Assembly (NCBI GenBank): GCA_037013495.1
Contig: CM072811.1
Location: forward strand, 38,455,452 to 38,519,451
Reading direction: 5' to 3'
From: Hippophae tibetana
Lineage: Eukaryota > Streptophyta > Magnoliopsida > Rosales > Elaeagnaceae
DNA length: 64,000 nucleotides
The position numbers and the translations under genes are program-made. The notes beneath the pieces were generated by a model that saw nothing but the letters and a program-made list of their open reading frames with translations, was not told the DNA's origin and searched no databases. Of this stretch, positions 1 to 11,935 are shown piece by piece (position 1 is the stretch's first letter; each line of letters starts with the position of its first letter).

Positions 1-1130
1 CACTAAACCCTAAATCTCACATCCCAAACCTCAAAACCCTAAACCCTATTTAGAAAAATAATAATTTTAATAATATATTTCTTTTTAATTAAGTAATAAT
101 TATTTAGAAAAATAATGATTTCAATAATGTATTTTGTCTGACGAAAAAATAGTAATTAAATAACATTATTTGAACTTTACTGAAGGTAGGAATATTAAGG
201 TAATTTACAGTTTTTTTCATTTTATTTCAGTGGCAAACCAAATACTTTAATCCTGATTTCAAGCTTGATTCTAATGATCAAACCAAACAATATTATTTTC
301 TTTTCATTCTGATTTTGACCAAACGTAACTTTAATGCAGATTTTTTAAAATAAAATACAAGAAAAGAAGTAGGTGTACAGAACGGAGTCCATTAAGCTGC
401 TAAAGCCCGGGTTCACAAATTTCGACAAAGCCCAAAAAGAGAAGAAAGGGGTTTGTTACATTACTAGTAATATAATTTAATTTTAGGTATTTTCTTTTTT
501 CCTTTGCCAAAAAGATTTTGTATATAAATTAAATTCAACATTAAATTTTAAACTAAATTTAATATAAATAAATAATATTATATTATATTAAATTTAATGT
601 GATATTATTTATGTATTCATATTAATTTTTTATTATATTTAATAAATTAACATTATATATGATATAAAATTAATAAAAATTACTAAATATAATTTTTTGT
701 ATAATATTTAGTGTAAATGTAGATGTAGTAAAAGGAATATTTTATTTTATAAAGAAATATATATTTTAGTATAATATTTGATATTATATGTATAAGAGTA
801 ATCAGAATTTAGCAAGTTTTAATATAAAATTTGATATCAAATAATAGTAGATATAGTCTAGTAATACTTAAATTTAAACATAAATATTAATTTAATATAT
901 AATTTAATTTAAAAATTATATCAAATTAAAACTTATTTTCAAATAAAAATCTTACTAAAGTATCACCTAAATAATAAAAATAAAAAATTAAGTCATGGAA
1001 CTACTAATTAACGTAACAACCCAAAGGAGAAACACAAAAGCCACAAAAGGAAGGGCACTTTTTCGTAAGTAAAAGAAAGTCCAAGGGTATTGAGTAGATG
1101 TGAATAATATTTAATGACAATGACGCAGAG
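1..1130. other. AT-rich intergenic spacer
   Basis: There is no supportable gene here. The first 50 bases hold degenerate plant telomere-type units (two aaaccctaaa-like blocks and related octamers). The rest is strongly AT-rich with no long reading frame on either strand. The right end leads into the promoter of the NOT4-like gene; I could not pick a convincing TATA box. Confidence 0.6.
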
Positions 1131-1139
1131 GGAAGAAAC

Positions 1140-2268
1140 AGCGAACAAAACCATCCAAACAAGAGCCTTCTCTCTTCTATCTTCTCTCTCTTAAAGCACC
1201 ACAGCTCTTGTTGTGATTTTATCTCTCTTCTCTGTGCTTTTTCGTGCGCTTTTCTCACATTCTCATCCTCTCACAGATTCGTCGTCTCCTTCTTGTTCTT
1301 TTCAATCCCAACCCAACTGTAAGTGTTTTAAGCTCCAATCCCAAACCCTATTTTTTCTTTCTATCATTATCTTTTTTCCAGTCTCTAATTTATTTTTATT
1401 TTTGTTTGTGATAGAATTCTTTTTTGTTTTCAATTGCTGCTTGTAATTGGTTTTATTTCTAGATTCAGTCGGTGCTTTTAGTTCTCAATTTATCATGATT
1501 TTGACTTTTGCATTTGGTTTTCTCCTTCGCATGCTGATCATTCCGACTGGTTTGTTTTGGGTTGTTAGTATGTGAATTTAATACTTAATATTTTTTATTC
1601 TATAATTAGAGTGTTTTCGAGATGTAACAATTCCATCCGAGGACTTGGATTTTGTTCTGTTTTTGAATTTAGGGTGTCTCGTGCTTGTTTCCCCTGTATT
1701 ATTCTTAAAAGTAACTAGGTTGAAGGAATTGAACTTTAGGGTTACATTTGTTGGCTTTTATTGACTGAGCGAGTTTTATCTTTGGTGCCTTGCTTATTTT
1801 GTTCACGTTTTTGTAAAATGTAGGCTCTTGATAGGTTATGATAATTGAAATATTGACATACCTGTAATAGTATAATATGGACCTTGGTATGCTAAAGTGG
1901 TCGATGGCTTGTTATTAAAGTTTGATTTTTGATGAATGGCATATATATATGGTTTTTTCTGGCACATTTGTTGTACTTTTGCTGACATTGCATATTGGTC
2001 GCCTTTAAATTGGAAGGAGAACACCAATGATGAATTCTTTGGTTAATCTTCTTTGTAAGATGAAGGGTAGCCTTAGCAATACTTTTTCCTGTCTGCCAAG
2101 TAAATGACCCATTTGTGCATTTAATTTTCAATTTTATACCATCGCTTCAGTCTTTACTATTAAGTTACATGTTTTGTGCTTTAGACCAATATTACTAGTG
2201 CAGATGCTTAGTTTTTCACCTTTCTTCTTTTATTATACTATTGGATATGAATATTATACTAGGCAATC
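1140..2268 (+). other. 5' leader of the NOT4-like gene, with a leader intron
   Basis: A pyrimidine-rich stretch (about 1165-1320, rich in tctctc and ttct) looks like a plant 5' UTR. A strong donor (gtaagt) at 1319 and an acceptor AG at 2261-2262 would remove a 944-bp leader intron. That leaves only six leader bases (2263-2268) before the ATG at 2269. The intron is T-rich, as plant introns are. Long leader introns are common in housekeeping plant genes. The transcription start near 1140-1200 is a guess from base composition only. Confidence 0.5.
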
Positions 2269-5200
2269 ATGAATGGCGAGGGAGAAAAGACCTGTCCTCT
2301 CTGTGCTGAAGATATGGATTTGACGGATCAACAATTGAAGCCTTGCACATGTGGATATGAGGTTAGAAACTCTTCTAGTTTTAACCCTTTCTATCTTAGT
2401 TCTTTTCACTCTCTTTTTTGTGGGTTGAGCTCTCTCTAACTCCAATATTAACTCCACAGTTGGCCTTTAATTTTAAACAACGCTTTTGCTGTTCAGTCAG
2501 CAATTATGTTTTTCCTGCAAAATAGCTTTTAACTCTGATATCTGAATTCTTATTAATTCTATCATATTAGGGTCTGTGGGAATTGTAAGATTTATATAGG
2601 TGTTAGCTTGGTTGATACAATAAAAAATTTAGACAATTTTTAGTCAATTAAATGATTTATAATATTGTAATTATAGGATTTAAACTTTTAAAACAATTAG
2701 TGATAAATTCTAATCCAAGTCTTTTAGTTGTGTCGTGATCGTGTTTGTTCGTATTGGTGTGTTGTGTTAGGATTGCCACCTCTAGATTTATTATATAATT
2801 TATCCTGTGCTAAATCCCAGTTTTTACCACATTTATGGTATTCTTTACCATTTTGAAATGGAAATCAATGACATTGATTTTGCATTATGGTAAATGGTCT
2901 TTTCTCTCTATTTTATGTTTCTATGTTTGAAATGCCTGGGGAGTTGGGGGAGAGTGTTGCGTCTATTTTAGTGGAGAATTTGAATATTTCATTTGACTGT
3001 TGATGTACTTCTAATGTTTATCTCATGTAAGTTGCTTCCCTTGGGCATTTCAGTTTGTCTTATATTATTTTTTTAAAGTCAAAAGCTTTTAATTGTTTGA
3101 GTGTTCTTGTATATATTTACATCATTATTGTCCTGATGTAGCAGCAATTTTCTAAAAGATTCTTCATCTTGCTCAGTTTTCAAAGACTTATTCCTTCAAT
3201 TAGTCCTAGGTCTTTGCATTTATCAATCTGTGTTTCTGGAAATTATTAATGTCTATGCTATCTGTTTGTTTGCAAGTTGACAAGCTCTTGATATGTATTG
3301 TTTTGCACTCTTCATAGAAAGATTGGTATGTATTGTGCAGTTAGTTCTACTAAGCATAAACAGTATTTCAATCTAATTCTTTATGCCTTTGTCATAGATA
3401 TGTGTCTGGTGTTGGCATCATTTAATGGATATGGCTGAGAAGGATGATACTGATGGGCGTTGTCCTGCATGCCGTGTTCCTTATGACAAGGAAAAGATAG
3501 TAGGGATGGCTGCAAAATGTGAAAGGTCATTGTTATGTGAAGACTTTTTATTTTACCTTGTACTAACTGCATCTACATTTCTGTACACCCTTATTTTTTC
3601 TTTCTCCTTGTATAATTTTTAAATATTATTTCACAACAGGTTGGTAGCTGAAATGAGCATGGAGAAAAAAGGTAAGTCACAAAAGGCAAAGGCCAAATCA
3701 TCTGATGGGAGGAAGCAGCTCTGCAGTGTGCGGGTCATTCAAAGGAACCTTGTCTACATCATTGGGTTGCCTCTCAATCTGGCAGATGAAGATGTATACT
3801 GTCTCTTTTTAAGTCAAATATCAGTATTGCAATTCTTAGTAGTGTACTTGAGTATATTTTATATGCTTTTGTCATGCAGCTTCTCCAGCATAGAGAATAT
3901 TTTGGTCAGTATGGGGAGGTTCTTAAAGTCTCTATGTCTCGCACAGCAACTGGGGTTATTCAGCAATTCCCAAACAATACATGTAGTGTGTAAGTATGGA
4001 TGTCTGTATCATCTGTTTCTAGTAGTATTGAGTTGAAAATATCAATTAATTTTAGTTTTGGTGAAGGGCACCACTACATGTCTCTTTTATCAAAAAGTCC
4101 ATTTATTCCTTTTACTTGAACAATTTATCCATTTTTGTCAATTTAATACCTATTTAGATTCATCTACATTGGTATGTAATGGACTAATTCGCCCTTTCGT
4201 TTTTAATAAAGAGACTAAGGTGAACAAATTGAACAAAAGGTAATAAAGTGACCTTTTGACAAAGAGGACTTGTAGAATACTTTTTTCCTTCTGTATTATC
4301 TTATTTTGCAGTAACACCATGTAGAGATGAATCTTACTTTTGCTCACCTTGATATGAACTGTTGTAGAATCCCTCAGAATCTATTTTTTAGACTTTTTGT
4401 TGCCTGTTTAGTCCATGGACTTGATTGTGGGTATTGCTTATTTTTGAAGTTTTGAAGGTCCTTACCTGTCTTTTTTAAGTAATATTTCTTTATTGTGGTC
4501 TTGAATGTTGTCAGATAACAGATTCACTGTATATTTCTTTTTGAATTTTTATTACTTTCAATTGTTTCATGTGTCAAGTAATGGTTGCTCTTGAATGTGT
4601 AAGATATATTACTTATGCAAAAGAAGAGGAAGCCATTCGCTGTATTCAAAATGCACATGGATTTCTTTTGGATGGTAGATCTTTGAGGTATGTTAGTAGT
4701 TATTACTGTATGGATCTCTCTTCCTATCATTATTGAAGCAGAAAAAAATGAGAGACTGAGCCACTTAGTCCTGATATTTGCTTGTCAACTTCATTGCAGG
4801 GCTTGCTTTGGAACCACAAAGTATTGTCATGCATGGCTTAGAAATGTGGTATGGATCAGTTCAGTGTGCTTTCCTTGACAAATTGCATAATTCCTGATCT
4901 TTCAACTGAAATCGATAATATTTGCTTGCCTATTTTCAACGTTTTCCAGCCCTGCACCAATTCTGATTGTTTGTATTTGCATGAGATTGGTACTCAAGAA
5001 GATAGTTTCACTAAAGATGAAATAGTTTCGGCATATACAAGGTATATTTGAATAAAGGTATTAGAATATAAATATTTAATATTTGTTTCTTTAGTAGTTT
5101 GGAGGTCATGTTGTTCTATAAATATTGGTGTAGCTTGAGAGTATATGTGAATTTGTTCATTACCAAGCAGCATGCTTATGGTTCTGGTAATCAGTGTAGT

Positions 5201-8200
5201 CAGCCTTGGAGAAATTAGTTTGTACTAAATATTCTGTCCTCTTTAAGGACATAGTACAACATTGTGTATTACAGTCATAGACCTATGGTGAAATGTGGCT
5301 GCTTCAATGACACATTGTTCTAAGATGTGCATAGAGTTTTTTAGTTAACAAATATTTATATACTGTATGACTGAAATGGTATTCATATTGGTCCCATTAT
5401 TTATTGCTCCTGTCTGTATGATTGTTATGATTTTGTTGTGATGATTGTTAACTAATTTAGTTGTTTTAAAGGAGTAGAGTTCAACAAATTACTGGTGCTG
5501 CGAACAATGTGCAACGTCGTTCAGGGAATGTATTGCCACCACCGTTAGATGATTATTGCGTCAATGGTTCTGCATCTTCTGGAAAACAGAGCAAAATGAG
5601 TCTAACTGTAAGATTTCAGTATTTATTGTTTTTGCATTTAATGGACAATCAGGCATTTGTATCTTTTTATACTTTCTGGTTGGCTGTTCATATGTGTTGA
5701 AGTTTGGTCTATAAACAAGTTTTAAATGTTTATTTTCTGCACATTCATTGAGTATAGTAATTATACATGAAAGCATAGGTGGATGCATATGATTAAGCAA
5801 GAAATTACCCAAGAACAGTCTAATTGTTTTGTGTTATGTTATGGAAACATGAGGGCCATTACCTCTGAAATGATTTTGATTCGGTCTAAAGGTGTTGTGC
5901 TTTTAAATCTGATTTTTAATAAATCTATGTCAGAGTACTGGTTGCATTGCTAGAGATTCTCATCCCAAGGAAAGCTCTGGTAGATCTGTTGCTCTTCCTG
6001 CCACAGCTGCATGGTATTGTGGTTATTTTGAGATTGACTTTCAGTTTGGTGCGTTATTGTCTGGTTTCTTATTGTAGATTGCATGCTAACAGGGGAATGT
6101 GTGGTGCAAATGGCCAGAAGTTGGCTGTAAACACATTTTCAAATGGACCTTCCAAACAAAAACCTGACACAACACATTGTATGTTGGCATTTTTATCAAC
6201 ATTTTCAGATACGACTCAGGCATCGACATTGGATGGAGATGGAGGAAACAAACAACCAGCTATTGAAGACAATCATCCTGTGCATGCTAAAGTTAAACCA
6301 GAATCATTGAATAATGTTAAGCTACATATTATTTCAGATCATCAAGTTGATCTATCTGAGACAGCTATTGCAGTGGATGGAGCTGGTGCTTCGAATTTAA
6401 GCAATCAATTCTCTGATCCACAAGAACTAAAGGAAAATGATACATTCATTAGTTTACAACCAAGTGTATTAAAAACTGCTGACCAACATGGACAATCTAG
6501 TAGTTCTCATTGTAAAAAAGAACAGAATGCTGTTAAAGGATGGGTCCAGAATTTATGCTTAGAAGTGTCTTCAGTAAGCATGATTTCAGATGCTATTGAT
6601 AATAATGTTGGAATCTCCAGGCTTAAGAATTCTTCTGATAATTCCTATGTTAAATCCTCCCCTCAGGGTCAGGGATTACCAGAATTTATTGCCGAGCAAT
6701 ATAGAGAACCTTCAGCAGTAGCTCAGAATAAATCAATTGATGGAGTTTATGTTTCAAGAGATCAAAATGACAGGATATCAGATGTTCCACGCAAAGAATT
6801 GTTAGAGAAATCCTCAGAGTTTGAAGATGATGTAATTTCTTTCAACAACCAACGACTTAAAGATCCTGAAGTTGTGACACACTCATCTTATTTGCCCAAT
6901 TCAATTAATGGGCTCCATTCTTTAAGTCAATCAAGGCTTCCTATGAAGCCTTATGAAGCTGATGGAGTGAATATAAATTCTGATAATCTATTTGTGGATA
7001 ATAAGGTTAGGGATAGCTCAATTCTATGCATGTCTAATGTTTCAATGACTTCAAATGGTTACCCTGGGAATTTTATGAGAAGTTCTGTTGGTTTGGGTAG
7101 AACATCAGAGCAGCATTCCTTTTTGCATCCAACTGAGGGTACAGTGAAGCAGATGGGAAGACTCTTGGGAGATGCAGGCAATGTTGACATTGGTTTTGTA
7201 GATAAAGGGGAGAGCAGTATAATCTCAAATATATTTTCCATGGACTTTGATACTTGGGGTGAAGATGAACCATTGATGTCACCACAGAATATGCCCAAAC
7301 TATTGGGTGATGGTGAAAAACTATCCAGAGCTCAAAAATTATCAAGTTCTTTGAAAGGACAAACTAACAACCAGTCCAGATTCTCTTTTGCGAGGCAGGA
7401 GGAGAGCATAAATCAAACATTAAAGGTACCGCAATCTCAAAATACTATTGGACCATTGTTGAAGACCCATTCTTCCAGCCATGATGTAGCAGAAAATAGA
7501 GATTCATACTTTGATAAAGTTGGGATTCGTAATGGTTTTTCAACCAGTAACTTTGAAGATCTTGAGAGTTATGCCAGCAATCAATTACCTTTCTCTTCTA
7601 ATAAGCTTTCTGGTGTGTATTCTTGGGTTATATAACTCATCTTTATTCCTGAGCTTATTGAGGCCTTCTGACTACTCATATCATTCCTGGTTGTGGATCA
7701 CATATTTTCCTGCATACATTTTCTGGTTTTAACATGTACCATATAAATGATTCTTTGCATTTTTGTTGGTTTTAACATGTACCATTCCTGGTTGTGGTCA
7801 CTTCTGTTTAATTTTATTTCTCCAGTGGTAGCTTCTGACATTTCATCACCAATGTTTTATGCAGTTTCAAGGGCTCAGATATCAGCTCCTCCTGGATTCT
7901 CTGTGCCGAACCGGGCACCACCTCCAGGCTTTTCATCTCATGAGAGGGTTGACCAGGCTTTTGATTCCTCATCTGGTTAGATAGTGAATTTTGCATTTTT
8001 TAATTAATTTTTAAATTTTTATCTTCTACTTCAAACTATCTTTTACTTATGGTTTTTCAATCGTCAGGAAAAAGTATGCTTGACTCATCCTCATTGTTAA
8101 GAAATGCATACCAGCCCAAGGGAAATATGTCTGGCATTGCGGATATCGAGTTAATGGATCCTGCAATATTGGCAGTTGGTAAAGAAAGGCTTCAAGGTGG

Positions 8201-8645
8201 GCTCAATAATCCAGCCCTAGAAATAAGATCAAGCTTCCCTTCACAGTTATCAAGCTTCTCTTCACAGTTATCTCCCTTTGAAAATGATGCAAGGCTTCAA
8301 CTTCTGATGCAAAGATCTATATCTTCTGAACAGAGCCTTAGATTTCCTGACATTGGGGATAACCTTTCTCATTTTAATGAATCCTATGGAATTTCTTCAA
8401 GGCTTGTTGATCATTCACAAGCAAATAATCTCTCCCATTTTGTACAGATGTCCCTGCAACAGCCCAGAAATGGTCTTATATCCAATGGACACTGGAATGA
8501 GGTTCAAGGTGGAAACACTGTAAGCATGACAGAGCTCCCCAGAAACAAAAGACTAGGTTTTAATAAGTCCCATGATTGCTATGGAGATTCTAAATTTTGG
8601 AGGTCTACTTCGGGTGATCTATACAGCAGAACATATGGTATATAG
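2269..8645 (+). CDS. NOT4: NOT4/CNOT4-like RING E3 ubiquitin ligase of the CCR4-NOT complex
   Basis: Twelve coding exons: 2269-2361, 3398-3525, 3640-3793, 3880-3989, 4604-4687, 4800-4848, 4950-5041, 5472-5607, 5934-6013, 6093-7612, 7826-7975, 8068-8645. They sum to 3174 nt (1057 aa plus stop), every junction has GT-AG, and all phases agree. Residues about 9-60 form a C4C4 RING (CPLC near the start, then CTCGYE, CVWCW and CPAC), the hallmark of NOT4. Residues about 111-195 form an RRM (LVYIIGLP). A CCCH finger follows (C199-x8-C208-x4-C213-x3-H217, ending CLYLH). The rest is a long Ser/Asn-rich low-complexity tail, mostly in the 1520-bp exon, ending SGDLYSRTYGI as I recall for plant NOT4. In the family the protein ubiquitinates targets during co-translational quality control and joins mRNA deadenylation. 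The start is the first ATG after the leader intron, directly before the RING. It appears intact. Confidence 0.9.
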
Positions 8646-9700
8646 TCTTACTGAATTGGTTTATTGATTGGTTGAAAGTCATTGAAGAGAGAAATCTAAG
8701 GGAAAGTGCAATTTTGCAAACCTCATACTCAAGGATGGGACACACATCTGGTTTCACTGGGCAGCATGATGTAGGATCGAACACCCATAAATGTGGGTTC
8801 TGGAGTCCTGCAGGTATCAATTTCTTCTATGGATTTGGATGGACATCAAATTTGTCCTCTCCTAAGTATTGGTGATATTCAAATAAAGGTTATACAATAT
8901 TGTATGCTTGCATAATTTGAGCGTCTAAACCTATGTTTATTATATTTTGTTCGCTTTTTGACATTGTTTCTGGGTGTTGTTATCTTTAACTTTCTTACCT
9001 GAAGCAGGACCTTGATTTTCAGAACTTTCTGTTTGCCAATGATTCTTAATTTGGGTTGTGGTAGGATTGTACATCTACTTTCAGTTATAGTCCCAATCCA
9101 TGGAACCTTGCCATTTCTGCATGTAAATTAACGTGACAATCTGATTTCTCTCGTAATGTAAGCTTCTGATCTAAGGAATTTCTCCCTGTCAAATTAAATC
9201 TTGAAATCTATTGACGTATGGTTTATGTTAACTTTCCTATCAACTGTATCAAGCATGTTGTCCAAAGTTTTTGAAATGCAGTTTCTCAGATTTATATAGG
9301 AGTCAAAGCATTATCTCTGACTTTTCCAGCTATTGTTGCTTTATATCCTAATCCACCCACTTGCTTCGAGTTGTGATATGGCATGACCAAATAATAGTCA
9401 GAGAAGCTTGTGGGCTGGCTTGCGGTGGTCTGTTGCTGCATGTCTGAGATTGGTGGTTCTATGCTCACCATGATTTTATGTTTAGAATGGGTTGGCTTGT
9501 AATTTATTTTGATTTTGAATTAATGATGTATATAATCTAATTTACGGGTTAGGCTGACAAATATTCTACTTTTACAGGTAAAGCTGTGATTTTACCCCTG
9601 CGACGAGAAGTTGCAGATTGATGTATGTGTTCTAACTGGACAGCTTGAACATCTGAATGTCAAGTATTTACCTTATCACGTAATTGAATGAAACCCAGTT
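8646..9700 (+). other. 3' UTR and downstream flank of the NOT4-like gene, possible 3' UTR intron
   Basis: After the stop the sequence stays less AT-rich than a spacer to about 9700. A good donor (cag/gtatca, GT at 8814) and acceptor (tttacag, AG at 9576-9577) suggest a 764-bp intron in the 3' UTR, with a last exon of about 120 bp. A short open frame at 8672-8875 lies across the first part. It resembles nothing I know and may be UTR or an alternative 3' end. No clear poly(A) site was chosen. Confidence 0.35.
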
Positions 9701-10060
9701 GATGCTCTTACTATTAAGTATTAATTAAATGAAAGTGTGGTTATTCATTAATCTTGGAGTATAATTAATATCAATAACATTGTTTTCTCTTTATTAAGTA
9801 TGGGTATTTTTTTTTCAAAATCAAAGATACATTAATATTGAATTTTATTGAGCTTCATTCATTAGTAATGAATAATTTCTTCTAAATAAAATTGGGTCAC
9901 TTTTCCTTTGATACCAGAGTCGCTAAATTACAAAAAATATTTATACATTGGTTTCAGCTGGGATTAAGATTGCTCTTACTATTGTGATTTTCTGCTTTGT
10001 TAAAATTGCTTTGGTACCTGTGAACTTTTAAATGCCGAGGAGTTGAGTGTTTATTGGTAG
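9701..10060. other. Intergenic spacer
   Basis: AT-rich, no gene or repeat recognised. Confidence 0.5.
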
Positions 10061-10537
10061 TGGTGGAAAATGGGCTAGCCTGGCCCGGCCTGACAAGAAG
10101 ACCCACTATGTTGGTGTGCTAGGCTCGGTTTAGATAGGTCCAGCGATGTGGACCAGCCCAATAATTTGAAACTTTTTTTAAAATAAAAAACCTATTAATT
10201 CCGTTTGTTTTTGATTTTTTTTAAGACGTGCTAGATTAGGTGGTAATGTTCTTTAGGTTTATACAAAAAGTTGTATGTTACTATTCTTAGGTAATCCAAA
10301 AAGTTGTATCAATAAGAGCAGGCTATCTTCCAAGAGTACCTAGTGAGGTTTGGTTGATATGGTTTATGATTTCCCAAAGGATGTTTGTAATTCTGATTAA
10401 AATTGGCATATGGGCTGGCCCGAATCTAACACAAGAGCTAAAATAGACTAATTATAGCTTGGAACATAAGCTAAATGGGTTGGGTTGGGGTTTAAGCGTG
10501 CTGAGATGTTCTATGCCTAGATCCATTTGACACCATC
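10061..10537. mobile_element. Degenerate hAT-like non-autonomous element (MITE)
   Basis: The left end has a GC-rich run (gggctagcctggcccggcc) after ggtggaaaatgg. The right end, read in reverse complement, gives ggtgtcaaatggatctagg. The two ends match at most of the first 20 positions (ggtg..aaatgg..ctag), as in the terminal inverted repeats of plant hAT elements, which often carry ggcccggcc-type runs. About 477 bp, no coding capacity. I could not find a clean 8-bp target duplication, so exact ends are uncertain and the copy is old. Confidence 0.45.
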
Positions 10538-11569
10538 ATTTTACACGTTTTTTGGATTTGAATGAGTTGATACCACTAGTGGTTGGACTTTTTTCAACAA
10601 AATATGTCGGAAAATATTAGTGTTAGGTTTGCTGCAACTCACCATTTTTTTAAATAAGGAATAATAAAGAGATTGTCTTCCTTATTCATGATGTTGTTTT
10701 CCTTGTTCATGATGACAATGAGAACACTCTGGTGATGGTTAAGTAATTTGTTTCAAGATGTGTTTTTGGAGGTAGATGTGGCTTACCATTTAGGGGGAAA
10801 AAAGAGAAAGAAATCATTGAATTATTTTTCTATCATGTATATCATTTAACTATTGTATTTATTTCATTTATATAATTCCATTAATAATTTTTTAATGGTG
10901 TCATATTTTATTAGTAAATTTAGAATAATTCAAATAGTTAAGTGTTAGATTTAAAACAATTTAAATAATTAAAATTTAATTTTGAGAAAAGTAATATCAA
11001 TATTTATAAATTTTATTGTTATCATTAATTTTAATTTTGAAGTTTATGTTATCAGTTTTACTATTTCATTATAGAGTATAAATATATTGATTCTTTTTCA
11101 TATTTTCATGTACAATTATTATTCTTAATTTTTTTTAATGGGATAATGATATTATATAAAGTTATTAATAAAAAGTTGTTGTAAAACTAATAAATATAAT
11201 TGTAATATTATTATTTTTTATTAAAAAATTAATATCATTTAATAAAAATATTTATAAAAAAATATAATCGATATATATTAATTGTTTGTTTTTATCTAAT
11301 ACACTAAATATAAATAACTAACGGATAGAAATTCAATGAAGCACAAAGTAAGTGGATATTAAATTATAGTATATAAATTATTGCATTAAAAAATATTATA
11401 ATTGATTTAACTGGTGAGATAAGAAATGACTTAATAAGTAGTAATAAACTAATAATAGCACTGACATCCCGATCCCAACTTTTTAAATGATTGCAATGAA
11501 GGGATTTGTATTTTTTAATTCAATTGGAGAGATGAATAATAATAATATTCACAATCAATATATGGGAAC

Positions 11570-11935
11570 TAGGGTGTCCATAAATCGGTCTGGACGGACC
11601 AAATCGTAAAACCGAATCGGACCAAACTGAACGGTTTTACTAATTAAATGGTCTGGTTCGGTTTGTACTAATTTCAAACCGTTCGAATCGATCAGACCGG
11701 TTTAATAATATATTAAAAATTTCACATTATTCTTCATTAAATTATAAAAAAATCAGATCATACCAGACCGAATCGTTTTATAAATCAAATGGTCCGGTCC
11801 GGTTTTTATTTCTTAAAATCGTTTCAAACGGTCTGGCCCGGTCCGATCCGATCCGAGTAATATAAACGGTCTGGTTTAGTTAATTTTTTTTAGAAAAAAC
11901 CGGACCAAACCGGACCATGTACAGATTGAATCCAG
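11570..11935. mobile_element. hAT-like non-autonomous element with ggtccggtt inverted repeats
   Basis: The left end (agggtgtccataaatcggtc) and the reverse complement of the right end (ctgtacatggtccggtttgg) are imperfect inverted repeats. Between them are many copies, in both directions, of a ggtccggttyggttt-type motif, so the segment could fold extensively. Plant hAT MITEs often look like this. The element is about 365 bp in a very AT-rich spacer and its high local GC stands out. No coding capacity. Ends are approximate and no target duplication was confirmed. Confidence 0.5.

Noticed and set aside
1004-1258. An 84-aa frame on the - strand over the NOT4 leader
   Set aside because: It overlaps the leader of the + strand gene and has no recognisable domain.
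6179-6210. A gt...ttttcag stretch within the large NOT4 exon that could be an intron
   Set aside because: At about 32 bp it is too short for a plant intron, and the sequence is open in frame.
7059-7345. Two overlapping - strand frames in the large NOT4 exon
   Set aside because: Shadows of the real + strand coding exon.
11670-11690. A gttcgaatc motif resembling a tRNA T-loop
   Set aside because: No matching A-box or cloverleaf around it; it belongs to the hAT-like repeat.
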